Below, piece by piece: positions 4,485 through 6,558 of a DNA stretch of 6,558 nucleotides; the stretch's first letter is position 1, and every line of letters starts with the position of its first letter. A program made the position numbers and the translations under genes. Source of the DNA: Pseudomonadota bacterium (GTDB taxonomy: Bacteria > Pseudomonadota > Alphaproteobacteria > Rhizobiales > Xanthobacteraceae); contig JAJYAH010000403.1 in the NCBI GenBank assembly GCA_021779635.1, positions 1 through 6,558 on the forward strand, read 5' to 3'. Under the pieces are notes generated by a model. It did not search any database, was not told where the DNA came from, and saw nothing but the letters and a program-made list of their open reading frames with translations.

Positions 4485-6558
4485 ATGGACGTTGTGGTTT
4501 GGCTGCGGAGCCTGGGCCTCGAAAGATACGAGGCGGCGTTCCGAGACAACGAGATAGACGAGCGGGTCCTCCCGAGCCTTACGCAGGAGGACTTGAAGGA
4601 AATCGGCGTTGGCCCAGTCGGTCACCGCCGGATGCTCCTGGAAGCCATTGCTGCGCTGCGCGGCGATACGGTCAGTAACGCGCCCTCCGCTGATGTGGCG
4701 ACCACGACCATTGTCCCGAACGTCTCTCCCGAAGACCGCGCCGAACGCCGCCAAATTACAGTAATGTTCTCGGACTTGGTCGGCTCAACGGCACTATCGA
4801 CGCGCATGGACCCTGAAGATTTGCGAGAAGTCATCTCGGCCTATCAGAACTCCGTCGCAGCGACCGTGGGTCGCTTTAGGGGCTTCGTTGCGAAGTACAT
4901 GGGCGACGGGGTGCTGGTGTATTTCGGCTACCCTCAGGCTCACGAGGACGATGCAGAGCGAGCCGTGCGTGCGGGGTTGGAATTGATCGCTGCAATACGT
5001 GATCTAAAGACCCACGCCGCCCTTCAAACCCGTGTCGGGATAGCGACGGGACTGGTCGTAGTTGGCGATTTGATCGGATCAGGTGCTTCTCAGGAGCAAG
5101 CAATCGTCGGCGATACGCCGAACCTTGCCGCGCGCTTGCAGGGTGTTGCAGAGCCGAACAGTGTGGTGATTGCCGAAAGTACGCGCAAGCTCGTTGGCAG
5201 CTTGTTCGAACTTGAGGACCTTGGGCCACAGGAACTCAAGGGTATCGCGGGGTCTATACAGGCATGGGCGGCACTACGACCGGCTTCAGTGGAAGGCCGT
5301 TTCGACGCCATGCACGCAAGCGGCATGACTGACCTCGTCGGGCGGGAAGAAGAACTCGACTTGCTGCTGCGACGGTGGTCGAAAGCCAAATCCGGCAAAG
5401 GACAGATAGTGTTGCTCTCCGGCGAGGCTGGCATCGGCAAATCTCGACTGACGGCAGCGCTGCTTGAGCGCGTAGCTACCGAGCCGCACACACGCTTGCG
5501 TTATTTCTGCTCCCCGCAGCACACTGATAGTGCGTTCTATCCCATCATCAGCCAGATGGAGCGGGCTGCTAGGCTTGCGCATGATGATACCGTGCAAGCA
5601 AAGCTCGACAAACTCGATACCCTTCTGGCGCAAAGTTTCACGCGTTATCAGGACGTTGCGCTTTTTGCCGAAATGTTGTCCCTGCCGAATGATGGACGCT
5701 ATCCCGCTCTCGAACTAACCCCACCGCAACGCCGACAACAAACGTTTGAAGCTCTAACAACACAAATCGAGGTGTTTGCTCGTCGAAGTCCCGTGCTGAT
5801 GATCTTCGAGGATGCGCACTGGGCTGATCCCACGACGCTTGAAGCGTTCGGTCGAGCCATGATGGACCGGATTAGTGAAGTTGGCGTGTTGCTGATCGTT
5901 ACGTATCGGCCCGAATTTGAGCCGCCGTGGATTGGGCAGCCGCACGTCACAACACTCACCCTTAATCGGCTGGGGCAGCGCGAAATCGCTGCCATTATCG
6001 ACGGAGTTATTGGCAACAAGGCGCTGCTCGCGAGTGTTAAACAGGACATCGTGGAGCGCACCGACGGCATTCCATTGTTCATCGAGGAAATGAACAAGGC
6101 GGTAGAAGAGCCGGGCGGTCGGGAAGGCGCCGAGCGCGCGGTAACGTCTATCCCAGCGCCGTCGCTAGCCATCCCCGCAAGCCTACATGCCTCTCTCATG
6201 GCGAGGCTTGATCGGCTTGGTTCCGCAAAGGAAGTGGCGCAGATCGGAGCGGTGATTGGACGAGAGTTCTCTCATGCCCTGTTGGCTGCGGTGGCGCGCA
6301 AGTCCGAGGCGGAGCTGGGATCGGCGCTTGACGGTCTCGCAGGAGCGGGGCTGCTATTTCGGCAGGGTACGCCGCCGCACGCAACTTACCTGTTCAAACA
6401 TGGTCTGGTGCAGGACACGGCTTACAGCACCCTTCTACGCGACCGCCGACGGGCCTTGCACGCCCGCATTGCGGAAGTCCTCGAAACACAATTCGCGGAA
6501 ATCGTTGAGAGCCAGCCCGAGCTAGTTGCTCGTCACTTCACGGAGGCGGGTCTGATCG
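4485..6558 (+). CDS. SAM domain-class III adenylate cyclase-AAA/STAND ATPase fusion protein (3' end beyond window)
   Basis: The frame is open from ATG 4485 to the window end, giving 691 residues; relatives run to roughly 1,000-1,150 with C-terminal TPR-like repeats, so the end is missing only because the window stops. Residues 1-60 are a SAM domain (VVWLRSLGLERYEAAFRDNE). Residues about 88-265 are a class III cyclase: metal-binding D97 (MFSDLVGST) and D141 (AKYMGDGVLVYFGYP), K137 consistent with adenine selectivity, and N213/R217 in TPNLAARL, so the site looks complete. Residues about 283-540 are the P-loop ATPase: LVGREEELDLLL, Walker A GEAGIGKS (313-320), Walker B VLMIFEDAHW (437-446). A helical region follows, with FKHGLVQDTAYSTLL (637-651). 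The protein should make cAMP under control of its ATPase module in the cytoplasm; no membrane segment is visible. The activating signal is unknown. Confidence 0.93.
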   Translation, partial: MDVVVWLRSLGLERYEAAFRDNEIDERVLPSLTQEDLKEIGVGPVGHRRMLLEAIAALRGDTVSNAPSADVATTTIVPNVSPEDRAERRQITVMFSDLVGSTALSTRMDPEDLREVISAYQNSVAATVGRFRGFVAKYMGDGVLVYFGYPQAHEDDAERAVRAGLELIAAIRDLKTHAALQTRVGIATGLVVVGDLIGSGASQEQAIVGDTPNLAARLQGVAEPNSVVIAESTRKLVGSLFELEDLGPQELKGIAGSIQAWAALRPASVEGRFDAMHASGMTDLVGREEELDLLLRRWSKAKSGKGQIVLLSGEAGIGKSRLTAALLERVATEPHTRLRYFCSPQHTDSAFYPIISQMERAARLAHDDTVQAKLDKLDTLLAQSFTRYQDVALFAEMLSLPNDGRYPALELTPPQRRQQTFEALTTQIEVFARRSPVLMIFEDAHWADPTTLEAFGRAMMDRISEVGVLLIVTYRPEFEPPWIGQPHVTTLTLNRLGQREIAAIIDGVIGNKALLASVKQDIVERTDGIPLFIEEMNKAVEEPGGREGAERAVTSIPAPSLAIPASLHASLMARLDRLGSAKEVAQIGAVIGREFSHALLAAVARKSEAELGSALDGLAGAGLLFRQGTPPHATYLFKHGLVQDTAYSTLLRDRRRALHARIAEVLETQFAEIVESQPELVARHFTEAGLI

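Noticed and set aside
5699..6199. 166-codon minus-strand frame
   Set aside because: It is antisense to the conserved ATPase domain of the cyclase fusion; the Ser/Cys/Arg-rich product is not protein-like.
1..6558. tRNA, rRNA or CRISPR array
   Set aside because: No cloverleaf, ribosomal RNA segment or regularly spaced repeat set could be found by reading both strands.

Overview
The window looks like an accessory chromosomal segment of an alphaproteobacterium, most likely Bradyrhizobium or a close relative. The reasons are the high GC of the genes, the style of the XRE regulator, the branched-chain amino-acid type periplasmic binding protein with its 'YDPGASDTEIKIGN' mature N-terminus, and the SAM-cyclase-ATPase signalling protein. 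These families are typical of Bradyrhizobium; the assignment comes from recognition, not from a search.

Layout. Positions 1-310 hold a decayed IS110-type transposase fragment, preceded by two overlapping hairpins. Positions 388-618 (minus) encode a short XRE-type regulator whose C-terminal tail is tandemly duplicated in frame beyond its stop codon. Positions 619-733 are the divergent intergenic region. It contains a strongly symmetrical element (638-667) built from GGAACGATC units, which could be an operator, a bidirectional EcfG-type (general stress) promoter, or both. Positions 734-2257 (plus) carry a probable three-gene operon: a single-pass membrane protein with a duplicated 35-residue cytoplasmic module, a small four-helix DUF6804-like membrane protein that overlaps it by 4 nt, and a 71-residue acidic protein starting at TTG. 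A perfect 13-bp stem hairpin (2334-2367) follows. Positions 2433-2504 (minus) are what seems to be the broken N-terminus of a DUF2786-like gene.

Positions 2560-3118 are a gene-poor, visibly more AT-rich stretch with a good TATAAT box. Positions 3119-4348 (plus) encode an intact secreted ABC-transporter substrate-binding protein with no permease or ATPase gene beside it. From 4485 to the window edge (plus) runs a large multidomain protein: SAM domain, class III adenylate cyclase domain, then a STAND/AAA-type ATPase domain. It is open at the right edge.

How they work together. The best-supported unit is the XRE regulator facing the three-gene membrane operon across one symmetrical control element, which suggests a small stress- or self-regulated envelope module of unknown function. 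The binding protein and the cyclase are adjacent and co-directional (136 nt apart). Nothing in the sequence proves that they share a pathway. The IS remnant, the truncated gene and the orphan binding protein all point to a region shaped by insertion and deletion.
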